Assembly: GCA_020310875.1 (NCBI GenBank)
Contig: CM035427.1
Location: forward strand, 88,218,230 to 88,282,229
Reading direction: 5' to 3'
DNA: 64,000 bases
Origin: Ceratopteris richardii
Lineage: Eukaryota; Streptophyta; Polypodiopsida; Polypodiales; Pteridaceae
The notes below the pieces were generated by a model, which saw only the letters and a program-made list of their open reading frames with translations, was not told the DNA's origin and made no database searches. The translations under genes and the position numbers were made by a program. Each line of letters begins with the position of its first letter. The stretch's first letter is position 1. This document shows positions 53,076 through 64,000 of this stretch, piece after piece.

Positions 53076-55442
53076 GTGTCGTTGTTTCTTCGAACAATCG
53101 ACGTTAAAGCCAGAGAGGAGTTAATTCCACTTCTACAAGATATAGACTCCGACTCAGGGCTCACAGAGGATTGGACGCTTGTCCATGAAGCTGTGATGAG
53201 ATATGTGAAGAAACAACAAACAATAGAAAAATTTTTAAACGATTGGCAAGCTGACATTTATGCAAATGAAGAAGATACACAAATTCCATGCATTTCAGAA
53301 ACTAAAAATAATTTGCAAATCTATAGAATAATAGAAAACCCAGTTGGACATAAAGAATATATGCATGGAATACACGTACATGCTTATGAAGGGGATCACT
53401 ATAAAGAACCTATAAACATAAGTGATGCAATCTCTGAGGATTCAAGGTACCAAGAGCCTGTAGATACGTTGATTACATCTACAAATACTGTATATGCAAA
53501 AACCCCAATGATGGGAGCAAAGGAATATACGGAAGCTAAACAAAACAAAATCAAACCAATATCAAACATAGAACAAAACAAAAATAAACAAAATGCACCA
53601 AGAAAACAACGTGAGGCTTCCTATAATCTGATAGACTCCTCACTTCTAAGGGATGATAATCAAACAAACAAAGAGGCAAGATATGATAATAACCAAGATT
53701 TAAAGATATCTACAGGAAGTCGAGGTAATCAGAAAGAGATTGCAAATGAAATAACTCAAAATAATCCAGTGAATCCATGTGATGATCAAGCACAAGATGG
53801 TTCCTTAAAAGACGAAATCAAGCAATACTTGAACTATTTGATACCATCTAAGAGTGAAACATCTCTTGAAGCATATGATTCAAATATGAATCATGGCCAA
53901 ATGACTAATTTGTATGAAGAGAATGCAAGGGAGCATGATGCTAATCAGGAGGGCATGCAAATTATGAGTCCTCTAAAGAATGGTATGTATGCCGATGGTG
54001 AAAAGCATGATGCTAAGCCTACTGATTGTTTAGATCAAGATCAAGAATGTGAAAAACTCTTGAGTGATACCACATTAAATGAGTCGTTAGAGGTACAAGA
54101 GAGTGATCTGAATTATAGGTGTAAGAATGAGTTGTTGATTGAGCTTCAATATAATGATATGTATGTGAACGATATTGTACTCCATGAAGAAGGACATATG
54201 AATGATCATGAGCGCGATGAGGATACTCCACTGATTACTCCTCTTTACATTGATATGAATGTTAAGAATGATCATGTTGAGTTGAGTTCATATATCAAAG
54301 AAATCAAGCATGAAGTGGAAGATACAACGTTTAATGAGATGTATGATAAATATGATGTGTGCATAGCATCAAAAGATATTGAATGTGAAACCGTTGAGTC
54401 AAATATTTGCATTGATGAAGCTAGATATAAATGTTACCAGATGGATGAAGTTTCAATTGACTCAAGCGTCTATGATGAGATATTCAGGTATGAAGTATTT
54501 GAGCAAGATTCAATGATAAAAGAAATGTATGAGGAGTGTGGCAAAAACACATCCTCTAAAGATAATAAACAAGAAATAATTGAGATAGATAAAGAATCTG
54601 ATGATGGCATCTTGAATAGGAAAGCTGATTTGACATCAAATTATATGTATATCTTTGAAAAGGACCAGGAGAATATAGATGAATGTAGATTTTCCAATGA
54701 ATCTTACTTGGAGAAGCAAGAATTTAGTGATTTAGATGATCAAGATTTTCTTGATTGTGATGATATTGAGTTTCTTCATGATAATGGGCAAATGAATCTG
54801 GAAAAAGAAGAAGATGAGGAGTTCTTGGAGAGATTAGAGATAGAAGCAGATTCTATAATTGGTGGCACTCAAGTAAAAAAAAATCATGACAGTCTGAGTG
54901 ATAAGTATGAGTATAAACTGCATTTAGAGTATGATGAACATCACCATTTAGAGTGTAAATCTTATGAATGTATTCAAACCCTTAATGGCAATGAAGAAGA
55001 AAGATTGGATAATCATAATGGAAATGATGAAATCCTTTTAAATTATTTCATTCCTAAAATGGATCAAAACATATGCATGATGGATTTGTTTGATGATGTT
55101 TTAAACACTCCAAATTTCAAAAATCTATATACATATGCTCATTTATCGTGTGCATCTTCATATGATGCATTGGAGGGAGTTGTGAATAAAGGCAACTATG
55201 CTCAAATGATTGAATTATGGATTTTTGAATTTTTCAAGAGTTGTGTATGCCAAACATGCCACCAAGAGATGGACAAGAAAGTGAAGTGGCTTGTACACAT
55301 ATCTAACTTGTTTAAGAATGCTACCTTGATTGATGCAGTTCAGAGATGGCTTCTTTTCAAGCACAGTTTCTTTGGTGAGTATGTTTTAAAGAAGGTGATA
55401 TTGAAGGAAGAATCTTTTTCAATAAAATTCCATAAAGCTTAA
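53076..55442 (+). CDS. long acidic protein of unknown function, unit 2 (788 codons)
   Basis: Full-length counterpart of the unit 1 frame, differing at about four residues by eye. Still open through all 788 codons although the gag frame before it is shortened. Same acidic middle and CVCQTCH C-terminal region. Confidence 0.6.
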   Translation: MSLFLRTIDVKAREELIPLLQDIDSDSGLTEDWTLVHEAVMRYVKKQQTIEKFLNDWQADIYANEEDTQIPCISETKNNLQIYRIIENPVGHKEYMHGIHVHAYEGDHYKEPINISDAISEDSRYQEPVDTLITSTNTVYAKTPMMGAKEYTEAKQNKIKPISNIEQNKNKQNAPRKQREASYNLIDSSLLRDDNQTNKEARYDNNQDLKISTGSRGNQKEIANEITQNNPVNPCDDQAQDGSLKDEIKQYLNYLIPSKSETSLEAYDSNMNHGQMTNLYEENAREHDANQEGMQIMSPLKNGMYADGEKHDAKPTDCLDQDQECEKLLSDTTLNESLEVQESDLNYRCKNELLIELQYNDMYVNDIVLHEEGHMNDHERDEDTPLITPLYIDMNVKNDHVELSSYIKEIKHEVEDTTFNEMYDKYDVCIASKDIECETVESNICIDEARYKCYQMDEVSIDSSVYDEIFRYEVFEQDSMIKEMYEECGKNTSSKDNKQEIIEIDKESDDGILNRKADLTSNYMYIFEKDQENIDECRFSNESYLEKQEFSDLDDQDFLDCDDIEFLHDNGQMNLEKEEDEEFLERLEIEADSIIGGTQVKKNHDSLSDKYEYKLHLEYDEHHHLECKSYECIQTLNGNEEERLDNHNGNDEILLNYFIPKMDQNICMMDLFDDVLNTPNFKNLYTYAHLSCASSYDALEGVVNKGNYAQMIELWIFEFFKSCVCQTCHQEMDKKVKWLVHISNLFKNATLIDAVQRWLLFKHSFFGEYVLKKVILKEESFSIKFHKA

Positions 55443-56789
55443 AGGAATGTTTTTGTAAATAGGAATGTATATATCTTATGTTTTTGCTTTGATTTGAAGA
55501 AAGACACAGGAATCAAATCAATACATTGAAGATAGCAACTCAGAATGAAACAAGAAGAGGAGATTGGATGCGATAAGCTCAAGCGGCTTCTGACTTCATA
55601 CTGGTGAGATGTTATCACTTCAGTTTTTTCTTCTCTCTTGTATATGTGTATATAAAAAGACTGCATAATTAAGCATATAATGCATATAGAAATGTATAAA
55701 TAAGAAAATTAAGTAGACCAAAGATCTCGTACCACTAATAAGATTACATATGATGTATAAGGACTGAGATTATACGAGGAAGATTAGAAGATGGACTAGA
55801 ACTTTCGAGAACAAGACCGAGGAAGGTGAAGGGAAGACCTAGACTAAGTATTTGTATATACTAGTGTTTATGAGCACTTGATGAGTGAGACACTTTGACT
55901 CCTGCTCTTGATCTCTCATCTGACCTAATCTTCAGACAGATTATATCTTGAGAAAAGAATTCTTATACCAGCCAACTATCTATATGTATGTGTATGTGTT
56001 GTTGGGTGCTTCGATGAGCTAGTAGGCGGGTGGAACTACCTTGGTCGGGTGATCAGGGCCACGGGCTGACGCTAGTTGTGTCGTATGGCCTAACCTACAT
56101 GTTGTTACGCGCTCATACAGGTTGATAGGCGGGTGGAGTCACTCTGACCGGGTGGTTAGAGCCACGAGCTGACGTTGATTTCGTATGAGGCTGACATTGT
56201 GAATCGTGCGCTATGTCGGGTCGGTAGATGGGTGGGCTAAATCTGGCCGGGTGGTCAGGTCCACGAGTCGCATCCGATTTCGACATAGGCCGAAAAGTGT
56301 GGAAAAATAAATAAATAAAAATAAAAGCAAAGATATAAAGGTTGAGCTGGGATAAAGAATTAAAATAAAGAAAAACAGAATAAAAATATGAGAAAAATAA
56401 GAAAAGGGTCTGAAGGGGCTTCAGATGATAGAAGATCAATAGGGAAGCCAGAAGTGAGTTTCATAAATCAAGTTAGTGAAGACTGGTATATGCAAATGCT
56501 TCGGATAGGCTACTAGATCTGACCGGGTCGAGTTAATGAAAGAGCTAAGAAGTTTTCGATTTACTCATGTGATTTCTAGTCTAAGTGCATTAATGTATTC
56601 TGATATGTTGTATGAGATGCTTTTGTCTACTTTCTTCTCTTAATTTATGGCAAGACTAATGCATTTTCAGGTTTCATGCATCAAGTTAAAATTTTCTTTA
56701 AGTCCTGTTTATATGCTATGACTACTTGATTCTTGCTTGTGTTTGATGTTATGTATGCAGGTTGGCGCATCCAGAGGATGCACAGGTTT
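55443..56789 (+). other. 3' non-coding internal region, unit 2
   Basis: As in unit 1, with subrepeats at 56008-56293 and the polypurine tract at 56790-56801. By eye nearly identical to unit 3 and slightly different from unit 1. Confidence 0.6.
56008..56293. repeat. three diverged 100-bp subrepeats, unit 2
   Basis: Counterpart of 49640-49925. Confidence 0.86.
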
Positions 56790-56801
56790 AGAGGGGGTGG
56801 A
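56790..56801 (+). other. polypurine tract, unit 2/LTR 3 junction
   Basis: AGAGGGGGTGGA before the TG start of LTR 3. Confidence 0.82.
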
Positions 56802-58919
56802 TGTGGTCAAGAATTGACATTCAAGTTTGAGCACCATTACAAAGCTTCGAAACAATTCAAGTGAAATATATTAATATAGTTAAATTTATGGTGAATTCTG
56901 GCCTTTAAAAACTCATTCTGCATATATTGAAGCATGGAGAGAACGCATGCGGAAGACTCTGGAAGGGAAATCAACTTCGGCGGCTCCTCGCGGTGGCAAC
57001 TAAGGGCTCTCTCCGAGCTAGGAGATCGAGGAAGGCTGGTATCGACTCATTGTTGATCAGGATAGATGAAATTTACGAAGGGGAGCATGACAATTACGGG
57101 GAACTACTGATTGGAGAGGAAGAGGAAGATATGCAAGGTAGAAATTAGATTAGAAAAGGAGCTACGTGTCTATTGACTATTTGTTTTTGGAGAGCATGCC
57201 GCTTCAGTAGATATGCAGAAAGAAGCTTCGCTCTCGAAGAATTTTTGTCATTAGAATGGTGATTTTCATGGACCTAGAATGAAAAAGAGAAGGGATTCTT
57301 CTCGTCAATTTACAGATACTACTGGATCTCTGGATTCCTGAACGGACAGCAGCAAGTAAGGCGCTGAACGTGTGGTCCTGTGCGGGAGGAAGCTCTTTTC
57401 ATTGTAAATAGATTCATCAGCATGGGTTCAGAAAACGCTGCTGACAGACGTGGGTACCAGATTTGAGGGGAAGCGCTGAAGACAAAGGAGAGAGGAAATT
57501 CAGACTGAAAAGATATCAAAGGGTTGCGTGGAGAAGCAGGAACATCAAGGAAAGCAGAAACGGACAAAGGCTGAAGTTCTGACAGTACACAAATGAGAAA
57601 ATTCATCTGATCGAATATCAATGTATGATATTATTCTGGTGGTAGTTCACAAGGAGATGATCAGCGCAGCAGCTATACTTCCGATTCATACTTTCTAAGA
57701 TGAAGCAACAATCATTCGAGGGAGGGAAATTCTGAACTGACATGGACGATGCGGAATTCGTAAGTTTGTTAATACTACATGCATGTTCTCTATCAATTCA
57801 GACGCTTTGACATGGCATGCTCGTGGGAACTTTATGCTAATATGTGACAGTACAATCTTTCATGTATATAGTATAGTTTATTCTTAAGTCCTCTCTGATA
57901 ATCATCATTTTTTTTTTAGTACTGTGAGAACACCGATTTAAGTTCTGTGTTCCTGATAACAGACTGTATGACAACCTTAAAACACTCGTAATGTTGCCAC
58001 GGAATTCGTCCCATTCATGTATCATTTGTGGAAACAGAAAAGCGTAGATTTAACAGATCGATATAACGCATCTGTTTGAAGCATTCATGTAAATGGGGAG
58101 TTTTTCGTTTCTACTTCTGTTTTGAGCATGACAATTACGGAAAACTACTGATAACTTTCGGGTAGGAGGAGGAAGTAGCAGAAGAGCTCAAGAATTTCGA
58201 AAGGCTGTTGTTGAGGAAAAGAAAACTCTTCTTGGAGGAAGAATTCCCATGGTAAGAGATGGTCGCTGCAGGTCGATGCCCAAGGACCTTAACCACAATT
58301 CATCACATGGAGAGGTCGCTGATTCCACCCATCCAAGGACAGAAGGCTTATACTTGATCTAAGGGGGTGGACACTGAAGAGAGGAGCAACAAATAGAAAT
58401 TATGACAGACGAAAAATTTTAGTCATGAGGAAATACGTGGAAGTCAATCTTTGCTGAGATTGGCAATAGGAGGTCGCGCATAGTGAAGCCGTCTACTAAA
58501 CGTTCCGTGAGGGCTTGCTCCAACAAGTGTCTGATATAATTTGATTCATCGACGAAGCATGTCACTTCCTCATCTCACATTTGATAGTTACCGTAAGATA
58601 CATGTTCCGCCGAGCTTAATGACTTTTGGATTTTTTTCATGATGAAAAGAGATGAGTCGGGTGTCCTCTGTCTCTGTCATTGATTGTAGGTACTATAATT
58701 TCAGCCTTAGTTTCTGTAAAAAGTTTCCTTTTATGAATTAGAGAACTTGGAGCTTGTACCTAAACCTTTAGCGCAAGTTTACAATAACTATGGCAGTGGA
58801 AGTGCAAACCTTCAGCCGTAGAGGGAAAAATATGTTCTTAAATGCAAATAAAAAGGAGTGATACACATGGGTAACCATACTCATTCAATTTCTCCTTCCT
58901 TTCCATGAAATCGACGACA
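56802..58919 (+). repeat. array LTR 3
   Basis: 2118 bp. About eleven differences from LTR 2 by eye, several not shared with LTR 1 or the visible part of LTR 4. Confidence 0.8.
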
Positions 58920-58923
58920 AACC

Positions 58924-58940
58924 TGGTGAACCCGACGTGA
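58924..58940 (+). other. primer-binding site candidate, unit 3
   Basis: TGGTGAACCCGACGTGA, as in unit 1. Confidence 0.55.
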
Positions 58941-58989
58941 AAGGAGGGGGTGAGTGAGTTATAGAGCCACAAAGATTAGCATAATCAAA

Positions 58990-59433
58990 ATGGAAGATAT
59001 CCTAGCTCAATTCCTACGCTTTCAAGAAGAAGATAGGCGTCAAAAAGCCATCCAATCACTTCATGAACGTCTAGTCAATCGATGTGGCTTTTTCAATGGA
59101 AAGAATGTCTCAAAGTTCTGCAAAGAATATGAACTCGAGGCCAAATATCTAGGTGTCGGATTAAGTCCGATGACGGAAAAAGAATTATGTGAAAACTTTA
59201 TCTATGTGTCGGATTACGACGTGCGAGACCAAATAATGCAAATAAATCAAACGACATGGTCCGAATACAAAGCGACACTCCTCAAGCAGTTTATGCTAGA
59301 GGATCTTGATAAAGTAACTCGTAGATCTTTCCTGAGGTGGGTTCATATACCCAAAGACCAGCCGATTCTCGAGATCAAAGAAGAGTTTGAGCGACAATAT
59401 GATGATCTTCTGAGCACGATAAGAGGTGCATAA
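58990..59433 (+). CDS. gag-like protein, unit 3
   Basis: 147 residues from the same ATG as in unit 1, with about two residue differences. The full FNGKNVSKFCKEYE to DDLLSTIRGA span is present. Same position relative to the primer site and the long frame. Confidence 0.7.
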   Translation: MEDILAQFLRFQEEDRRQKAIQSLHERLVNRCGFFNGKNVSKFCKEYELEAKYLGVGLSPMTEKELCENFIYVSDYDVRDQIMQINQTTWSEYKATLLKQFMLEDLDKVTRRSFLRWVHIPKDQPILEIKEEFERQYDDLLSTIRGA

Positions 59434-59444
59434 GTCATGAAAGG

Positions 59445-61811
59445 GTGTCGTTGTTTCTTCGAACAATCGACGTTAAAGCCAGAGAGGAGTTACTTCCACT
59501 TCTACAAGATATAGACTCCGACTCAGGGCTCACAGAGGATTGGACGCTTGTCCATGAAGCTGTGATGAGATATGTGAAGAAACAACAAACAATAGAAAAA
59601 TTTTTAAACGATTGGCAAGCTGACATTTATGCAAATGAAGAAGATACACAAATTCCATGCATTTCAGAAACTAAAAATAATTTGCAAATCTATAGAATAA
59701 TAGAAAACCCAGTTGGACATAAAGAATATATGCATGGAATACACGTACATGCTTATGAAGGGGATCACTATAAAGAACCTATAAACATAAGTGATGCAAT
59801 CTCTGAGGATTCAAGGTACCAAGAGCCTGTAGATACTTTGATTACATCTACAAATACTGTATATGCAAAAACCCCAATGATGGGAGCAAAGGAATATACG
59901 GAAGCTAAACAAAACAAAATCAAACCAATATCAAACATAGAACAAAACAAAACTAAACAAAATGCACCAAGAAAACAACGTGAGGCTTCCTATAATCTGA
60001 TAGACTCCTCACTTCTAAGGGATGATAATCAAACAAACAAAGAGGCAAGATATGATAATAACCAAGATTTAAAGATATCTACCGGAAGTCGAGGTAATCA
60101 GAAAGAGATTGCAAATGAAATAACTCAAAATAATCCAGTGAATCCATGTGATGATCAAGCACAAGATGGTTCCTTAAAAGACGAAATCAAGCAATACTTG
60201 AACTATTTGATACCATCTAAGAGTGAAACATCTCTTGAAGCATATGATTCAAATATGAATCATGGCCAAATGACTAATTTGTATGAAGAGAATGCAAGGG
60301 AGCATGATGCTAATCAGGAGGGCATGCAAATTATGAGTCCTCTAAAGAATGGTATGTATGCCGATGGTGAAAAGCATGATGCTAAGCCTACTGATTGTTT
60401 AGATCAAGATCAAGAATGTGAAAAACTCTTGAGTGATACCACATTAAATGAGTCGTTAGAGGTACAAGAGAGTGATCTGAATTATAGGTGTAAGAATGAG
60501 TTGTTGATTGAGCTTCAATATAATGATATGTATGTGAACGATATTGTACTCCATGAAGAAGGACATATGAATGATCATGAGCGCGATGAGGATACTCCAC
60601 TGATTACTCCTCTTTACATTGATATGAATGTTAAGAATGATCATGTTCAGTTGAGTTCATATATCAAAGAAATCAAGCATGAAGTGGAAGATACAACGTT
60701 TAATGAGATGTATGATAAATATGATGTGTGCATAGCATCAAAAGATATTGAATGTGAAACCGTTGAGTCAAATATTTGCATTGATGAAGCTAGATATAAA
60801 TGTTACCAGATGGATGAAGTTTCAATTGACTCAAGCGTCTATGATGAGATATTCAGGTATGAAGTATTTGAGCAAGATTCAATGATAAAAGAAATGTATG
60901 AGGAGTGTGGCAAAAACACATCCTCTAAAGATAATAAACAAGAAATAATTGAGATAGATAAAGAATCTGATGATGGCATCTTGAATAGGAAAGCTGATTT
61001 GACATCAAATTATATGTATATCTTTGAAAAGGACCAGGAGAATATAGATGAATGTAGATTTTCCAATGAATCTTACTTGGAGAAGCAAGAATTTAGTGAT
61101 TTAGATGATCAAGATTTTCTTGATTGTGATGATATTGAGTTTCTTCATGATAATGGGCAAATGAATCTGGAAAAAGAAGAAGATGAGGAGTTCTTGGAGA
61201 GATTAGAGATAGAAGCAGATTCTATAATTGGTGGCACTCAAGTAAAAAAAAATCATGACAGTCTGAGTGATAAGTATGAGTATAAACTGCATTTAGAGTA
61301 TGATGAACATCACCATTTAGAGTGTAAATCTTATGAATGTATTCAAACCCTTAATGGCAATGAAGAAGAAAGATTGGATAATCATAATGGAAATGATGAA
61401 ATCCTTTTAAATTATTTCATTCCTAAAATGGATCAAAACATATGCATGATGGATTTGTTTGATGATGTTTTAAACACTCCAAATTTCAAAAATCTATATA
61501 CATATGCTCATTTATCGTGTGCATCTTCATATGATGCATTGGAGGGAGTTGTGAATAAAGGCAACTATGCTCAAATGATTGAATTATGGATTTTTGAATT
61601 TTTCAAGAGTTGTGTATGCCAAACATGCCACCAAGAGATGGACAAGAAAGTGAAGTGGCTTGTACACATATCTAACTTGTTTAAGAATGCTACCTTGATT
61701 GATGCAGTTCAGAGATGGCTTCTTTTCAAGCACAGTTTCTTTGGTGAGTATGTTTTAAAGAAGGTGATATTGAAGGAAGAATCTTTTTCAATAAAATTCC
61801 ATAAAGCTTAA
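59445..61811 (+). CDS. long acidic protein of unknown function, unit 3 (788 codons)
   Basis: Full-length counterpart of the frames in units 1 and 2, open throughout. It shares with unit 2 several residues that differ in unit 1, and has a few of its own. No pol motif. Confidence 0.6.
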   Translation: MSLFLRTIDVKAREELLPLLQDIDSDSGLTEDWTLVHEAVMRYVKKQQTIEKFLNDWQADIYANEEDTQIPCISETKNNLQIYRIIENPVGHKEYMHGIHVHAYEGDHYKEPINISDAISEDSRYQEPVDTLITSTNTVYAKTPMMGAKEYTEAKQNKIKPISNIEQNKTKQNAPRKQREASYNLIDSSLLRDDNQTNKEARYDNNQDLKISTGSRGNQKEIANEITQNNPVNPCDDQAQDGSLKDEIKQYLNYLIPSKSETSLEAYDSNMNHGQMTNLYEENAREHDANQEGMQIMSPLKNGMYADGEKHDAKPTDCLDQDQECEKLLSDTTLNESLEVQESDLNYRCKNELLIELQYNDMYVNDIVLHEEGHMNDHERDEDTPLITPLYIDMNVKNDHVQLSSYIKEIKHEVEDTTFNEMYDKYDVCIASKDIECETVESNICIDEARYKCYQMDEVSIDSSVYDEIFRYEVFEQDSMIKEMYEECGKNTSSKDNKQEIIEIDKESDDGILNRKADLTSNYMYIFEKDQENIDECRFSNESYLEKQEFSDLDDQDFLDCDDIEFLHDNGQMNLEKEEDEEFLERLEIEADSIIGGTQVKKNHDSLSDKYEYKLHLEYDEHHHLECKSYECIQTLNGNEEERLDNHNGNDEILLNYFIPKMDQNICMMDLFDDVLNTPNFKNLYTYAHLSCASSYDALEGVVNKGNYAQMIELWIFEFFKSCVCQTCHQEMDKKVKWLVHISNLFKNATLIDAVQRWLLFKHSFFGEYVLKKVILKEESFSIKFHKA

Positions 61812-63158
61812 AGGAATGTTTTTGTAAATAGGAATGTATATATCTTATGTTTTTGCTTTGATTTGAAGAAAGACACAGGAATCAAATCAATACATTGAAG
61901 ATAGCAACTCAGAATGAAACAAGAAGAGGAGATTGGATGCGATAAGCTCAAGCGGCTTCTGACTTCATACTGGTGAGATGTTATCACTTCAGTTTTTTCT
62001 TCTCTCTTGTATATGTGTATATAAAAAGACTGCATAATTAAGCATATAATGCATATAGAAATGTATAAATAAGAAAATTAAGTAGACCAAAGATCTCGTA
62101 CCACTAATAAGATTACATATGATGTATAAGGACTGAGATTATACGAGGAAGATTAGAAGATGGACTAGAACTTTCGAGAACAAGACCGAGGAAGGTGAAG
62201 GGAAGACCTAGACTAAGTATTTGTATATACTAGTGTTTATGAGCACTTGATGAGTGAGACACTTTGACTCCTGCTCTTGATCTCTCATCTGACCTAATCT
62301 TCAGACAGATTATATCTTGAGAAAAGAATTCTTATACCAGCCAACTATCTATATGTATGTGTATGTGTTGTTGGGTGCTTCGATGAGCTAGTAGGCGGGT
62401 GGAACTACCTTGGTCGGGTGATCAGGGCCACGGGCTGACGCTAGTTGTGTCGTATGGCCTAACCTACATGTTGTTACGCGCTCATACAGGTTGATAGGCG
62501 GGTGGAGTCACTCTGACCGGGTGGTTAGAGCCACGAGCTGACGTTGATTTCGTATGAGGCTGACATTGTGAATCGTGCGCTATGTCGGGTCGGTAGATGG
62601 GTGGGCTAAATCTGGCCGGGTGGTCAGGTCCACGAGTCGCATCCGATTTCGACATAGGCCGAAAAGTGTGGAAAAATAAATAAATAAAAATAAAAGCAAA
62701 GATATAAAGGTTGAGCTGGGATAAAGAATTAAAATAAAGAAAAACAGAATAAAAATATGAGAAAAATAAGAAAAGGGTCTGAAGGGGCTTCAGATGATAG
62801 AAGATCAATAGGGAAGCCAGAAGTGAGTTTCATAAATCAAGTTAGTGAAGACTGGTATATGCAAATGCTTCGGATAGGCTACTAGATCTGACCGGGTCGA
62901 GTTAATGAAAGAGCTAAGAAGTTTTCGATTTACTCATGTGATTTCTAGTCTAAGTGCATTAATGTATTCTGATATGTTGTATGAGATGCTTTTGTCTACT
63001 TTCTTCTCTTAATTTATGGCAAGACTAATGCATTTTCAGGTTTCATGCATCAAGTTAAAATTTTCTTTAAGTCCTGTTTATATGCTATGACTACTTGATT
63101 CTTGCTTGTGTTTGATGTTATGTATGCAGGTTGGCGCATCCAGAGGATGCACAGGTTT
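61812..63158 (+). other. 3' non-coding internal region, unit 3
   Basis: As in units 1 and 2, with subrepeats at 62377-62662 and the TATA-like block near 62020. Confidence 0.6.
62377..62662. repeat. three diverged 100-bp subrepeats, unit 3
   Basis: Counterpart of 49640-49925. Confidence 0.86.
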
Positions 63159-63170
63159 AGAGGGGGTGGA
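63159..63170 (+). other. polypurine tract, unit 3/LTR 4 junction
   Basis: AGAGGGGGTGGA before the TG start of LTR 4. Confidence 0.82.
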
Positions 63171-64000
63171 TGTGGTCAAGAATTGACATTCAAGTTTGAG
63201 CACCATTACAAAGCTTCGAAACAATTCAAATGAAATATATTAATATAGTTAAAATTATGGTGAATTCTAGCCTTTAAAAACTCATTCTGCATATATTGAA
63301 GCATGGAGAGAACGCATGCGGAAGACTCTGGAAGGGAAATCAACTTCGGCGGCTCCTCGCGGTGGCAACTAAGGGCTCTCTCCGAGCTAGGAGATCGAGG
63401 AAGGCTGGTATCGACTCATTGTTGATCAGGATAGATGAAATTTACGAAGGGGAGCATGACAATTACGGGGAACTACTGATTGGAGAGGAAGAGGAAGATA
63501 TGCAAGGTAGAAATTAGATTAGAAAAGGAGCTACGTGTCTATTGACTATTTGTTTTTGGAGAGCATGCCGCTTCAGTAGATATGCAGAAAGAAGCTTCGC
63601 TCTCGAAGAATTTTTGTCATTAGAATGGTGGTTTTCATGGACCTAGAATGAAAAAGAGAAGGGATTCTTCTCGTCAATTTACGGATACTGCTGGATCTCT
63701 GGATTCCTGAACGGACAGCAGCAAGTAAGGTGCTGAACGTGTGGTCCTGTGCGGGAGGAAGCTCTTTTCATTGTAAATAGATTCATCAGCATGGGTTCAG
63801 AAAACGCTGCTGACAGACGTGGGTACCAGATTTGAGGGGAAGCGCTGAAGACAAAGGAGAGAGGAAATTCAGACTGAAAAGATATCAAAGGGTTGCGTGG
63901 AGAAGCAGGAACATCAAGGAAAGCAGAAACGGACAAAGGCTGAAGTTCTGACAGTACACAAATGAGAAAATTCATCTGATCGAAGATCAATGTATGATAT
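63171..64000 (+). repeat. array LTR 4, cut by the window edge
   Basis: First 830 bp of a further LTR. At most sites where LTR 2 and LTR 3 differ it agrees with LTR 2. The array continues, or ends with this LTR, beyond the window. Confidence 0.8.

Larger units (their letters stand above)
44068..64000 (+). mobile_element. tandem array of a gag-only LTR retrotransposon (6.37 kb unit)
   Basis: Three whole units (44068-50432, 50433-56801, 56802-63170; 6365, 6369 and 6369 bp) and the start of a fourth, head to tail. The left edge is exactly a TG LTR start. Before each later LTR is a purine tract AGAGGGGGTGGA. About 2.1 kb into each unit, CGACGACA plus a TGGTGAACCC primer-site candidate marks the LTR end. 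The array therefore reads LTR-internal repeated, with adjacent units sharing LTRs. Unit differences are well below 1 percent by eye. No RT, integrase, RNase H or protease is present, so mobility would depend on another element. The right end is outside the window. Confidence 0.85.

Noticed and set aside
44068-64000. Idea that the array is a host gene family or a satellite
   Set aside because: Polypurine tracts next to TG termini, TGG primer-site candidates and a gag-like frame fit an LTR element better; the unit is far longer than typical satellites.

Overview
The window is plant nuclear DNA made almost entirely of retrotransposons and repeats. Plant-type Ty3/gypsy and Ty1/copia elements, a plant L1-type LINE tail, nested insertions and long AT-rich gene-free stretches point to a large-genome seed plant; a gymnosperm is my guess, but the sequence cannot prove it. 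I see no convincing host gene, tRNA, rRNA or CRISPR. Every substantial open frame belongs to a mobile element.

Layout: 1-3101 is AT-rich with nothing recognised. 3102-15817 is a 12.7 kb Ty3/gypsy element on the minus strand with two 1115-bp LTRs (about five differences by eye, so young). It has gag, protease, RT, RNase H and integrase, then about 4.7 kb of accessory frames before the 3' LTR. These look like two cassettes, each pairing an LPW-containing protein with a coiled-coil protein. 15910-20440 is a Ty1/copia element (minus). 22000-26240 holds decayed copia and gypsy pieces. 26244-27130 is an (AT)n tract followed by a GATAC-rich palindromic minisatellite. 27534-28706 is a tRNA-Asp-type primer site followed by two head-to-tail LTR-like copies. 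31578-33840 and 41695-44060 are further minus-strand copies of the copia family, and 33845-34930 and 37790-39170 are plus-strand copia fragments. A LINE tail (35252-35850) and a 310-bp duplicated repeat lie between. 39174-41539 is a 2.37 kb non-autonomous LTR element whose only coding content is a coiled-coil protein related to the accessory protein of the gypsy element at the left.

From 44068 to the right edge the window is a head-to-tail array of a 6.37 kb unit: three whole units and the start of a fourth, differing by well under 1 percent. The array starts exactly at a TG LTR terminus. Each unit ends in a polypurine tract next to that terminus, and a TGG primer-site candidate lies about 2.1 kb into each unit. 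I read it as LTR-internal-LTR-internal-LTR-internal-LTR of a gag-only retrotransposon. Each unit carries a short gag-like frame and a long acidic frame (788 codons) with no recognisable pol domain.

How they work together: the gypsy element looks able to encode its own replication proteins. The 2.37 kb element and the array unit have no polymerase and would have to borrow one. The coiled-coil frame, the LTR-end/primer-site start and a 26-nt block at the 3' LTR border link the 2.37 kb element to the gypsy family. The most interesting leads are the tandem array with its unknown acidic protein, the duplicated accessory cassettes, and the tRNA T-arm-like block where a polypurine tract would be expected.
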